Source: Bacteroidia bacterium
GTDB lineage: Bacteria; Bacteroidota; Bacteroidia; NS11-12g; UBA9320
Length of the DNA: 6,754 bases
Direction of reading: 5' to 3'
Assembly: GCA_022425465.1 (NCBI GenBank)
Contig: JAKMFK010000173.1
Coordinates: 1-6,754 of the forward strand
The first letter of the stretch is position 1, and each line of letters opens with the position of its first letter. Shown piece after piece: positions 1 through 5,964 of this stretch. The notes below the pieces were generated by a model, which saw only the letters and a list, made by a program, of their open reading frames with translations, had not been told where the DNA came from and did no database searches. A program made the translations under genes and the position numbers.

Positions 1-2
1 AA

Positions 3-806
3 GATAAAAAAGCTCTAGTAGGTACAATTACAGTATACCTTCTATTATTCCTCTTACTTATTTTAATGTCTATGTTTAACGCCTGTTCTGAAGTTGATGC
101 AGAGGAAATAAATTCTGGTGGAGTTGCTGTAAGTATAGGCAATCCTGATGATGGTGGTCCTGATAATTCTGCAGCTAAGGAAGAAACCTTAACAGAACCT
201 GAAGAGGAATATACTCCAGAGAATCAACTAACAAGTGACGTTGCAGATGCACCCCCTGTTGTCAAAAATGAGCCTAAGACAAAAACTAAACCAAAAGAGA
301 TAACGGAACCCGTCACAGAAAAACCCAAAGAAACCAAAACTACACTTAAACCTCCAAAAATCAACATCGGAAAAAACAAAGGGAAAGACACCGATGGAAG
401 CGGAAAAGGAGGTAATAATAACACAGGTGGATATAAAGGCAAACCTGATGGGACAGGAAATTCTCCAGATGGTGAAGGTAAAGGAACTTCAGGAATGGGA
501 ACAGGAGATGGACCATCTCTTGGACCAGGAGTTTCTGGAGGGATTGGAGGGTTTAGTGCTAATATTGCTCTACCTCAAGGAGGAGTTCAAGAAAATGGAG
601 TAGTTAGACTTAGAGTTTGTGTAAATGAATCTGGTCAAGTTACCGATATAAAACACGCACCCGAAAGACGCCAGGCAGGTACTACCTCTAATCGAGATTT
701 GATATCAAGAGCAATCTACTCTGTCAAGAAATCCAGCTTTAATAATATTAGTGGTTCATCTGGGACAAATTGCGGCTATATCACCTACACGTTTAAACTT
801 CAATAG
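3..806 (+). CDS. TonB-like energy transducer protein, 5' end outside the window
   Basis: Probably a periplasm-spanning energy transducer of the TonB type that would work with an ExbB/ExbD proton channel. The first ATG in view (66) is not the true start: the frame is open to the left edge, and bases 3-65 encode DKKALVGTIT followed by a Leu-rich stretch, giving one membrane helix over about bases 15-77. After it come an acidic segment, a Pro/Lys/Glu/Thr-rich linker (about bases 183-359), a Gly-rich stretch (about 366-554) and a compact C-terminal domain (about 576-803) with RLRVCVNESGQV and a final CGYITYTFKLQ. That ending and the two domain cysteines (RVCV and NCGY) resemble Bacteroidota TonB-family C-termini. 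At least 267 residues are in view. ExbB and ExbD genes just upstream are expected from related genomes but cannot be seen. The partner receptor is unknown. The family call is moderately sure; the exact role is not. Confidence 0.75.
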   Translation, partial: DKKALVGTITVYLLLFLLLILMSMFNACSEVDAEEINSGGVAVSIGNPDDGGPDNSAAKEETLTEPEEEYTPENQLTSDVADAPPVVKNEPKTKTKPKEITEPVTEKPKETKTTLKPPKINIGKNKGKDTDGSGKGGNNNTGGYKGKPDGTGNSPDGEGKGTSGMGTGDGPSLGPGVSGGIGGFSANIALPQGGVQENGVVRLRVCVNESGQVTDIKHAPERRQAGTTSNRDLISRAIYSVKKSSFNNISGSSGTNCGYITYTFKLQ

Positions 807-814
807 CTGATGCC

Positions 815-2047
815 TTGACTTACAATGAAACGTTAGCGTATTTGTATGCAAAATTGCCCATGTATCAGAGAGTGGGTAGTTCAGCTTTCAAAAAAGATTT
901 AACTAATATCATTAAACTTTGTGATTATCTAAATAATCCTCAGGATAAATTAAAATTCATACATATTGCTGGCACCAACGGAAAAGGATCTACATCGCAC
1001 ATTCTATCCGCAATTTATCAATCAAATGGGTACAAAGTAGGAATGTACACATCACCACATTTAGTTGACTTTAGAGAAAGAATTAAGCTAGATGGAATTC
1101 CTTGTTCAAAAGACTTCGTAATTGATTTTACGCAACGGTTGAAATCCATCATTGAAAAAATTCAACCCTCATTTTTTGAAATAACCGTAGCTATGGCATT
1201 TGAATATTTTGCAAAAAAGAACGTAGATATTGCAATCATTGAAACTGGTCTCGGAGGAAGGCTAGATAGTACCAATATTATTCAACCTATAGCAAGTATC
1301 ATAACCTCGATTGGTTTTGATCACATGGACATGCTTGGAAATACAATTGAGCAAATTACCAATGAAAAAGCTGGGATTATAAAAAATAACACCCCCGTTA
1401 TTGTGGGTAAAGTTAAAGAGGAAGCCCACAACATTATCAGTAATGTGTCTAAAGAAAAGAATGCACCATTGCACTTCTATCTTAAAGGAAATTACAGGAC
1501 TGATCTAATCGGAGAACATCAACAGTGGAATATTGGTATGGCACTAGCCTGTTCCAAAGTTTTAGAATATGAATTTACCACCAGTAAAAATAAAAACCAA
1601 GAAGCTTTAGAAAACGTTTGTAAACTGTCAAATTTTCAAGGTAGATGGCAAATATTCTGTAAAGCCCCCCTTGTAATTGGTGATGTTGGACATAATGAGG
1701 AGGGATTTCGACTTATCACAAAAGAGTTAGCCAAATATTCAAAAAAGTTTCATTTTATTCTCGGGTTTGTTGAGGACAAAGATTTAAGTAAAATTATTCC
1801 AATACTACCTACGAATTCTACATATAGTTTTGTTAAACCTGATGTTATAAGAGGTATGAAACCTGACAAAACAAAAGTAATATTTGAATCTTATGGTATA
1901 CAGGGTGAGACATTTCTAAACTTAGAAATAGCAATTAAGAATAGATTTGAGCAGATTCCTAAAAATGAACTTATTTTCGTTGGAGGTAGTAATTTTATAA
2001 TAGCTGATCTTTTAAAACTAAAAGATAACAAACAGCTACCATTTTAA
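815..2047 (+). CDS. folC: Bifunctional dihydrofolate synthase / folylpolyglutamate synthase
   Basis: Cytosolic Mur-ligase-like enzyme that uses ATP to join glutamate to dihydropteroate, making dihydrofolate, and then extends the glutamate tail of folates. Its 410 residues fit the family. The ATP-binding loop is GTNGKGST (residues 53-60), followed by YTSPHL (78-83), ETGLGGRLDSTN (143-154) and GFDHMDMLGNT (168-177), where H170 is the likely metal ligand. K185 in NEKAGIIK is the likely carbamylated lysine. The C-terminal domain carries FQGRWQ (274-279) and DVGHNEEG (290-297), the counterpart of the usual D-x-AHN-x-EG. The start is TTG: MTYNETLAYL is a normal family N-terminus, no in-frame ATG or GTG lies between it and the upstream stop at 794-796, and the ATG at 810 is in another frame. 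It begins 8 bases after the TonB-like gene and its TAA overlaps the rnhA ATG, so cotranscription is likely. Confidence 0.95.
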   Translation: MTYNETLAYLYAKLPMYQRVGSSAFKKDLTNIIKLCDYLNNPQDKLKFIHIAGTNGKGSTSHILSAIYQSNGYKVGMYTSPHLVDFRERIKLDGIPCSKDFVIDFTQRLKSIIEKIQPSFFEITVAMAFEYFAKKNVDIAIIETGLGGRLDSTNIIQPIASIITSIGFDHMDMLGNTIEQITNEKAGIIKNNTPVIVGKVKEEAHNIISNVSKEKNAPLHFYLKGNYRTDLIGEHQQWNIGMALACSKVLEYEFTTSKNKNQEALENVCKLSNFQGRWQIFCKAPLVIGDVGHNEEGFRLITKELAKYSKKFHFILGFVEDKDLSKIIPILPTNSTYSFVKPDVIRGMKPDKTKVIFESYGIQGETFLNLEIAIKNRFEQIPKNELIFVGGSNFIIADLLKLKDNKQLPF

Positions 2048-2538
2048 TGTCAAATCATATTATTGAAATATTTACAGATGGGAGTTCATTGGGAAATCCA
2101 GGACCTGGAGGTTATGGTGTCTTATTAAAATATGGAGAAAAGCAAAAAAAATTGAGTGCAGGTTACAAGCTAACTACCAATAATCGAATGGAACTTATGG
2201 CAGTTATTCAAGCTCTAAAAATGCTCAATGATTTTGCAAAAGAGAAGGAAATTATTATCTACTCTGACTCTAAATATGTCATCCATGCGGTAGAAAAAAA
2301 ATGGGTGTTCGGATGGGTAAAGAAGAATTTTAAGGATAAGGCAAATGCTGACCTTTGGAGAATATTTTTAAACGAGTACTTCAAATACAATATTAAATTT
2401 CATTGGGTTAAAGGTCATAGTGGTCACACTGAAAACGAAATTTGTGATAAATTAGCAAAAAAAGCTGCGGAAAATAAAAATCTAAAGATTGACCATGGAT
2501 ACGAATCTTCTCTAGATAAACCGAATCAATTATTTTAG
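2047..2538 (+). CDS. rnhA: Ribonuclease HI
   Basis: Endonuclease that cuts the RNA strand of RNA-DNA hybrids, removing R-loops and leftover primers. The 163 residues match the bacterial type I enzyme. All catalytic residues are present: D11 in FTDGSSLGNPGPGG, E49 in NNRMELMA, D74 in YSDSKYV, H124 in KGHSGHTENE and D134 in CDKLAKKA. A Trp/Lys-rich segment (about 84-104, KKWVFGWVKKNF) corresponds to the basic handle that grips the hybrid in the E. coli enzyme. The tail after residue 145 is a short charged extension ending NQLF. The ATG shares one base with the folC stop (TAATG), pointing to translational coupling. The 3' end overlaps the convergent proline dehydrogenase gene by 9 bases. Confidence 0.96.
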   Translation: MSNHIIEIFTDGSSLGNPGPGGYGVLLKYGEKQKKLSAGYKLTTNNRMELMAVIQALKMLNDFAKEKEIIIYSDSKYVIHAVEKKWVFGWVKKNFKDKANADLWRIFLNEYFKYNIKFHWVKGHSGHTENEICDKLAKKAAENKNLKIDHGYESSLDKPNQLF

Positions 2539-2555
2539 TGCTTTCCTTCGGTTTA
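2517..2555. terminator. Inverted repeat across two convergent stop codons; candidate two-way terminator
   Basis: TAAACCGAA (2517-2525) and TTCGGTTTA (2547-2555) are exact reverse complements, giving a 9-bp stem with a 21-base loop. The loop contains the rnhA stop TAG (2536-2538) and the complement of the proline dehydrogenase stop (2530-2532). The arms lie inside the coding ends, so no separate intergenic terminator is possible here. On the + strand the stem is followed by GCTCTTGTTTT, a modest T-rich stretch; on the - strand the flank is less T-rich. Only three of nine pairs are G-C, so the stem is weak. Termination is inferred from placement and symmetry. Confidence 0.4.
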
Positions 2556-3702
2556 GCTCTTGTTTTATAAGAGAAAGTTCTCGACTTGATTGACCTTTCA
2601 CACTACTATTTTCTTGAGCTCTTCTACTTAAATACGGTAAAACTTCTTTTACAGGACCATATGGCAAATATTTAGCAACATTAAATCCTTCGTGAGCTAA
2701 ATTAAAACTAATATGATCACTCATGCCATACAATTGAGCAAACCAAAAACGATTATCGGTCTTACTTATATTATTGTTTTCAATTAATTGAGCGAGCAAT
2801 AAAGAACTTTCCTCATTGTGAGTACCAGCCATTAAAGCCACAATATCCCGATTTTCAAAGCATATCCTTAAAGCTAAATTATAGTCATCATCAGTATCTG
2901 CCTTTGTATCATGAATTGGGTTAGGATAATTCATTTGTTGTGCTCTTTTCGCTTCTTTTTCCATGTAAGCACCTCGTACAAGTTTAAACCCAATTTTATA
3001 TCCAAATTTGCGAGCCAAGTCAAGTTGTTTATTTATCTCTTCTATCCTACCCTTCCTATATAGCTGAATCGTGTTGTAAACAATGATATCATCACGATTA
3101 AATTCTTTAGCATTATTATAAACAATTTCATCGACAGCATCTTGAATCCATGTTTCCTCAGCATCAATCAACAGTTTTACATTGTTTTGATGTGCGTGTT
3201 TACACAAAAAGTGAATTCGTTCGACGAGTTCTTCATACTGATTTTGCTGCTCTTTAGATAAATCATCCTTAGCTGATTTAGCAGCTAAAACTGAGGATAA
3301 GCCAATACCTGAGGGTTTGAACACAGCAAAAGGGTACTCTGGTTTGTTTGCAGCTTCATCAATTACTCGTTTTAGTTCTTGAAAGGTTTTTTTTAAATTT
3401 TCAGCTGTCCCCTCTCCTTCGACTGAATAATCAAGAATAGCTCCTATCCTATTATTATATAATTCTTTAGCAAATTGATTGCTTTCTTTAATAGTTTCAC
3501 CACCGCAGAACTGGTGGAATATGGTTTTTTTAATAAGTGATTTGATAGGAACACCCATAGTCATTGCCCAATTAGCAATTTTGGGCCCATAATTGACTAA
3601 AAAAGGAAAAGAAAATGTCTTGAACAATCGATAAGCTTTAGCCAAATCTGCATCAGATTTGTGTGCAAATGCTTTCTCAGTATTCTCAAAAGTTAAGGCC
3701 AT
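2530..3702 (-). CDS. Proline dehydrogenase, monofunctional
   Basis: FAD enzyme that oxidises L-proline to 1-pyrroline-5-carboxylate, the first step of proline breakdown, passing electrons to membrane quinones. The 390 residues form the single catalytic barrel; there is no aldehyde dehydrogenase domain as in long PutA, so the second step must be encoded elsewhere. Visible motifs are FCGGET (65-70), AILDYSVEGE (88-97), FKPSG (128-132), LIDAEETWIQD (178-188), KLVRGAYMEKE (240-250), LYGMSD (324-329), KYLPYGPV (344-351) and YLSRRAQENSSV (357-368). R360 and R361 match the paired arginines that hold the proline carboxylate in PutA, and Y357 lies beside them. The ATG start gives the typical Bacteroidota N-terminus, MALTFENTEKAFAHKSDADL. 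The gene stands alone, is convergent with rnhA, and lies just downstream of the polysaccharide genes on the same strand, so read-through from them is possible. Confidence 0.93.
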   Translation of the reverse strand: MALTFENTEKAFAHKSDADLAKAYRLFKTFSFPFLVNYGPKIANWAMTMGVPIKSLIKKTIFHQFCGGETIKESNQFAKELYNNRIGAILDYSVEGEGTAENLKKTFQELKRVIDEAANKPEYPFAVFKPSGIGLSSVLAAKSAKDDLSKEQQNQYEELVERIHFLCKHAHQNNVKLLIDAEETWIQDAVDEIVYNNAKEFNRDDIIVYNTIQLYRKGRIEEINKQLDLARKFGYKIGFKLVRGAYMEKEAKRAQQMNYPNPIHDTKADTDDDYNLALRICFENRDIVALMAGTHNEESSLLLAQLIENNNISKTDNRFWFAQLYGMSDHISFNLAHEGFNVAKYLPYGPVKEVLPYLSRRAQENSSVKGQSSRELSLIKQELNRRKALK

Positions 3703-3712
3703 TAATAAGCAA

Positions 3713-3720
3713 CAAAAATA
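3713..3720 (-). promoter_or_regulatory. Possible Bacteroidetes -7 promoter element for proline dehydrogenase
   Basis: On the - strand the octamer TATTTTTG matches the Bacteroidetes consensus TAnnTTTG exactly and ends 10 bases before the proline dehydrogenase ATG. No TTG or TTTG is found at the usual -33 distance; the bases there read about ACTTCATA. Transcription starting a few bases past the element would leave only about 5 leader bases. A chance match is quite possible in such AT-rich DNA. Confidence 0.25.
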
Positions 3721-3759
3721 TGCTTAAAATGGTATATGAAGTAAGAAAAAGGAAAGGTT

Positions 3760-3796
3760 TTTAGAGTTAAATTAAGCTTTCAACAATCACTCTAAA
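3760..3796 (-). terminator. Weak hairpin after the polysaccharide genes; candidate terminator
   Basis: TTTAGAGT (3760-3767) and ACTCTAAA (3789-3796) are exact reverse complements, an 8-bp stem with a 21-base loop. On the - strand it begins 9 bases past the glycosyltransferase stop codon and is followed by AACCTTTCCTTTTTC, a pyrimidine-rich run containing T5. It is in the right place to end the polysaccharide transcript before the proline dehydrogenase gene. The stem is AT-rich and the loop long, so termination may be partial. Confidence 0.35.
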
Positions 3797-3805
3797 CTGA
3801 ACTGA

Positions 3806-4963
3806 TTAGACGGATTCTACCAACTTTGATGCGAGTTCAACAACTTTAGTTGATATATTTTCACTGTCGAATTTACCTTTAGCATACAAATGACCTCGAA
3901 TAGCCATTTCTGTCATTTCGTTAGGGTTTCTATACCTATATAAAATTGCATTAGCGAGGTCATTTGGATTATCATGTTTATATTTAAGGACTTCCTTTTT
4001 ATGTTCAAAATCCGAAGAAAATAATATACAATCACTCATCAAGATAGGTCTTTGACAGGCCAAATACTCACCTAATTTAGCTGGGTATCCTGAATCAGAA
4101 AAAGCCGATTTTTTTCTATTCATAATAAATGTATCGCATTTTTTAAGACTGGTTTCAACCTTTGAATGATTTACCCCCCCCACAAGAACCACATGGTCGT
4201 TTAATCCTAATGATTTAATTATCTGTTTAGTTTTTATTTTATGAGGATCGCGTCCAATCATAGTCAATGTTATACGAGGCTCATCTTTCAACGCAATGGC
4301 AAGAGCATTTAAAATATCTGAAACTCCATCTTTCTCACCAAAAGAACCAATATACCCAATATTAAATGGAATTGGTTGAATAGGTTGACTAAACTCTTTA
4401 AAGTCAACCATCATGGGTATAATATGAATATTCTCATGTTCTGCCCTAAAATAATTAAATAAAAAATTTGAAATAACTAATACACAATCTGCATATTTTA
4501 GCATTATTATTTCTTCAAATTTATGCCATAAACTAAACTTATTTACTGAGTGTAAATCCGTATAATCAACTATAATTTTGGCATTAAATAATTTTCTGAG
4601 TACTAATCCGGGCAGAGATGAAACGAATTGTGGAGTATAGAAGTATACAACATCATAGTTCTTGATTTTTAATAAAATAAAACAAAGAAAAACAAGATGG
4701 CAATAGATTAGTTGTATGCATCTAAGAACAAAAAATGGGGGGTACTGGTACCATCCACCGATATGAATAATTTTTTGGTTCTTCCATACAGACTGTCTTG
4801 GATTATCGCTTTTTTTAGAGAAGCTGGTAGGATATATTGAAATGAAATCACAACTCCATTGATTACGAATAAAGCCGGAACCAATATTTCTAATCCGAGA
4901 ATTATGAACTTCTCCCTCGGGAAATCCCCCCGTGAAAACAAATCCAACTTTTAACTTATTCAC
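3806..4963 (-). CDS. GT4-like (GT-B fold) glycosyltransferase of a surface-polysaccharide cluster
   Basis: Likely transfers a sugar from an activated nucleotide donor onto a growing lipid-linked glycan at the inner face of the cytoplasmic membrane. The 385 residues show the two halves of a GT-B enzyme. The N-terminal half starts KVGFVFTGGFPEGEVHNSRI and has a hydrophobic patch at about 76-99 that could touch the membrane, then DVVYFYTP (104-111) and IIVDYTDLHS (130-139). The C-terminal half has NIGYIGSFGEKDG (201-213), TMIGRDP (234-240) and GYPAKLGEYLACQRPIL (292-308), which matches the donor-binding region of GT4 enzymes with E299 as the likely nucleotide-contacting acid. The start is GTG: no in-frame ATG exists before the upstream TAA at 4973-4975. 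It begins 14 bases after the transferase gene and is probably in the same operon. An unbroken G8 run lies at residues 262-265. Donor, acceptor and linkage cannot be read from sequence. Confidence 0.82.
   Translation of the reverse strand: MNKLKVGFVFTGGFPEGEVHNSRIRNIGSGFIRNQWSCDFISIYPTSFSKKSDNPRQSVWKNQKIIHIGGWYQYPPFFVLRCIQLIYCHLVFLCFILLKIKNYDVVYFYTPQFVSSLPGLVLRKLFNAKIIVDYTDLHSVNKFSLWHKFEEIIMLKYADCVLVISNFLFNYFRAEHENIHIIPMMVDFKEFSQPIQPIPFNIGYIGSFGEKDGVSDILNALAIALKDEPRITLTMIGRDPHKIKTKQIIKSLGLNDHVVLVGGVNHSKVETSLKKCDTFIMNRKKSAFSDSGYPAKLGEYLACQRPILMSDCILFSSDFEHKKEVLKYKHDNPNDLANAILYRYRNPNEMTEMAIRGHLYAKGKFDSENISTKVVELASKLVESV
4174..4181 (-). repeat. Homopolymer G8 (coding strand) inside the glycosyltransferase gene
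   Basis: Eight C on the + strand, so eight G in the coding sense, spelling the codons for V-G-G-V at about residues 262-265 of 385. It is the longest G/C homopolymer I saw in the window; others reach six (1665-1670, 4737-4742, 4926-4931, 5806-5811). Gain or loss of one base would shift the frame and remove the donor-binding region around residues 292-308. In this sequence the frame is intact. Confidence 0.9.
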
Positions 4964-4977
4964 TTGAAAAATTTATC

Positions 4978-5964
4978 TCAATGAAACAATAAATCCCCAT
5001 GAATACTTTTCTTCATTATATAATATACAATAGCCAATAATAAAAGTACAATAACTGCATAAAACTCAATCCATTCTATTTTATACAACATCATCCATCC
5101 AGCATTTACGAATAATTGAACAATAGAATACAAAACACTTACCTTTAGGTGATTATGACCATTAATATGAACTAAATCTTGGTACAAATGACATCTATGT
5201 GCTTCCAAAATATTTTCTCTCTTGATTAGTCTAATTACGATAGTCCCTACACTATCTACACCATAAACTGAGAGTAAGATTATTGAAGACCAGCTATTTA
5301 ATTTCATACCAATTAATACCACCAGAAAGGCAGCAAATAATCCCATAGCCACACTACCGGAATCACCCAAAAACATTAATGCTTTATGGCGAAAATTGAA
5401 TACCGCGAAAGCAATGAAAAACCCAATGTAGGAAATGATATTTAGATCAAATGAAGAATCCTCCAAGTAATTTAAAATAAACAATGAGCAACTTAATATG
5501 ACAACGGAGTACAAGGTTGTAATACCATTGATCCCATCCATAAAATTATAGGTATTAACTGCACCTAAAATGACAATAAATAGGGGAATCCAAATGAATG
5601 TATCAAATCGATGCAATTCTAGAACACCAAACAAGATGATAGCAACAGCTATTAAGTATAAAATGAAACGAGTTCTGGTATTCAAGCTTTTAAAATCATC
5701 GACAAAACCAGTCATAACTCCAATACTTAAGCTGACTGACAATAAAATATTTGATGGATTAGGATTAATTAAAATCCAAGCTAAATTCAAGATTAATAGA
5801 ACTATCCCCCCACCTCTTATAACAATATCAAAATGAGAACTTCTCTGATTAGGAACATCATAAATATTAAGTTTACTGCCTAATTTTAAATAGAGATAGA
5901 GTAAGCAAATCGAACACAAAAACGTAACAAGTAAAAGTGATACAAAACTGCTCATTACATTCAT
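4978..5964 (-). CDS. WecA/WbpL-type undecaprenyl-phosphate sugar-phosphate transferase
   Basis: Integral membrane enzyme of the MraY/WecA family that moves a HexNAc-1-phosphate from a UDP sugar onto undecaprenyl phosphate, beginning a lipid-linked glycan. Its 328 residues contain about ten hydrophobic segments, beginning at residues 5-27. Family motifs on the cytoplasmic loops are DVPNQRSSH (36-44), RGGG (50-53), the Asp pair VDD (88-90), NFMDGINGI (140-148, with D143), FLGDSGS (198-204) and the late loop EAHRCHLYQDLV (254-265), which replaces the HIHH-type motif and resembles WbpL-like members more than MraY. The ATG overlaps the epimerase stop in ATGA, indicating translational coupling. The neighbouring epimerase suggests the transferred sugar is that enzyme's product. 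Nothing suggests a peptidoglycan role: this is an accessory polysaccharide or glycoprotein initiator. The sugar specificity is inferred, not visible. Confidence 0.88.
   Translation of the reverse strand: MNVMSSFVSLLLVTFLCSICLLYLYLKLGSKLNIYDVPNQRSSHFDIVIRGGGIVLLILNLAWILINPNPSNILLSVSLSIGVMTGFVDDFKSLNTRTRFILYLIAVAIILFGVLELHRFDTFIWIPLFIVILGAVNTYNFMDGINGITTLYSVVILSCSLFILNYLEDSSFDLNIISYIGFFIAFAVFNFRHKALMFLGDSGSVAMGLFAAFLVVLIGMKLNSWSSIILLSVYGVDSVGTIVIRLIKRENILEAHRCHLYQDLVHINGHNHLKVSVLYSIVQLFVNAGWMMLYKIEWIEFYAVIVLLLLAIVYYIMKKSIHGDLLFH

Noticed and set aside
66..95. Possible lipoprotein signal: a hydrophobic helix ending MSMFNAC, with a Cys that could be lipidated.
   Set aside because: The residues before the Cys (F-N-A) do not fit a lipobox well, and the helix with a DKK start and TonB-like C-terminal domain fits an uncleaved membrane anchor better.
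224..603. Two open frames within the TonB-like gene, one per strand.
   Set aside because: Both arise from the repetitive Pro/Lys/Gly codons of the linker and have no supporting motif or start signal.
2494..2535. RNase HI tail ending NQLF as a sliding-clamp binding peptide.
   Set aside because: It does not fit the QLxLF or QxxLxF patterns; three matching residues at a C-terminus are too few to claim.
4708..4947. Open frame of 79 codons on the - strand inside the glycosyltransferase gene.
   Set aside because: It overlaps the conserved N-terminal half of the glycosyltransferase in another frame and resembles no known protein; it looks like a chance frame.
5806..5811. Runs of six G/C here and at 1665-1670, 4737-4742 and 4926-4931 as further phase-variable sites.
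   Set aside because: Six is too short for a convincing slippage site, and one lies in the housekeeping gene folC, which suggests that such runs are ordinary codon effects.
5570..5836. Open frame of 88 codons on the + strand opposite the WecA-like transferase gene.
   Set aside because: It is antisense to membrane segments, basic and low in complexity, with no recognisable motif; a by-product of the real gene's composition.
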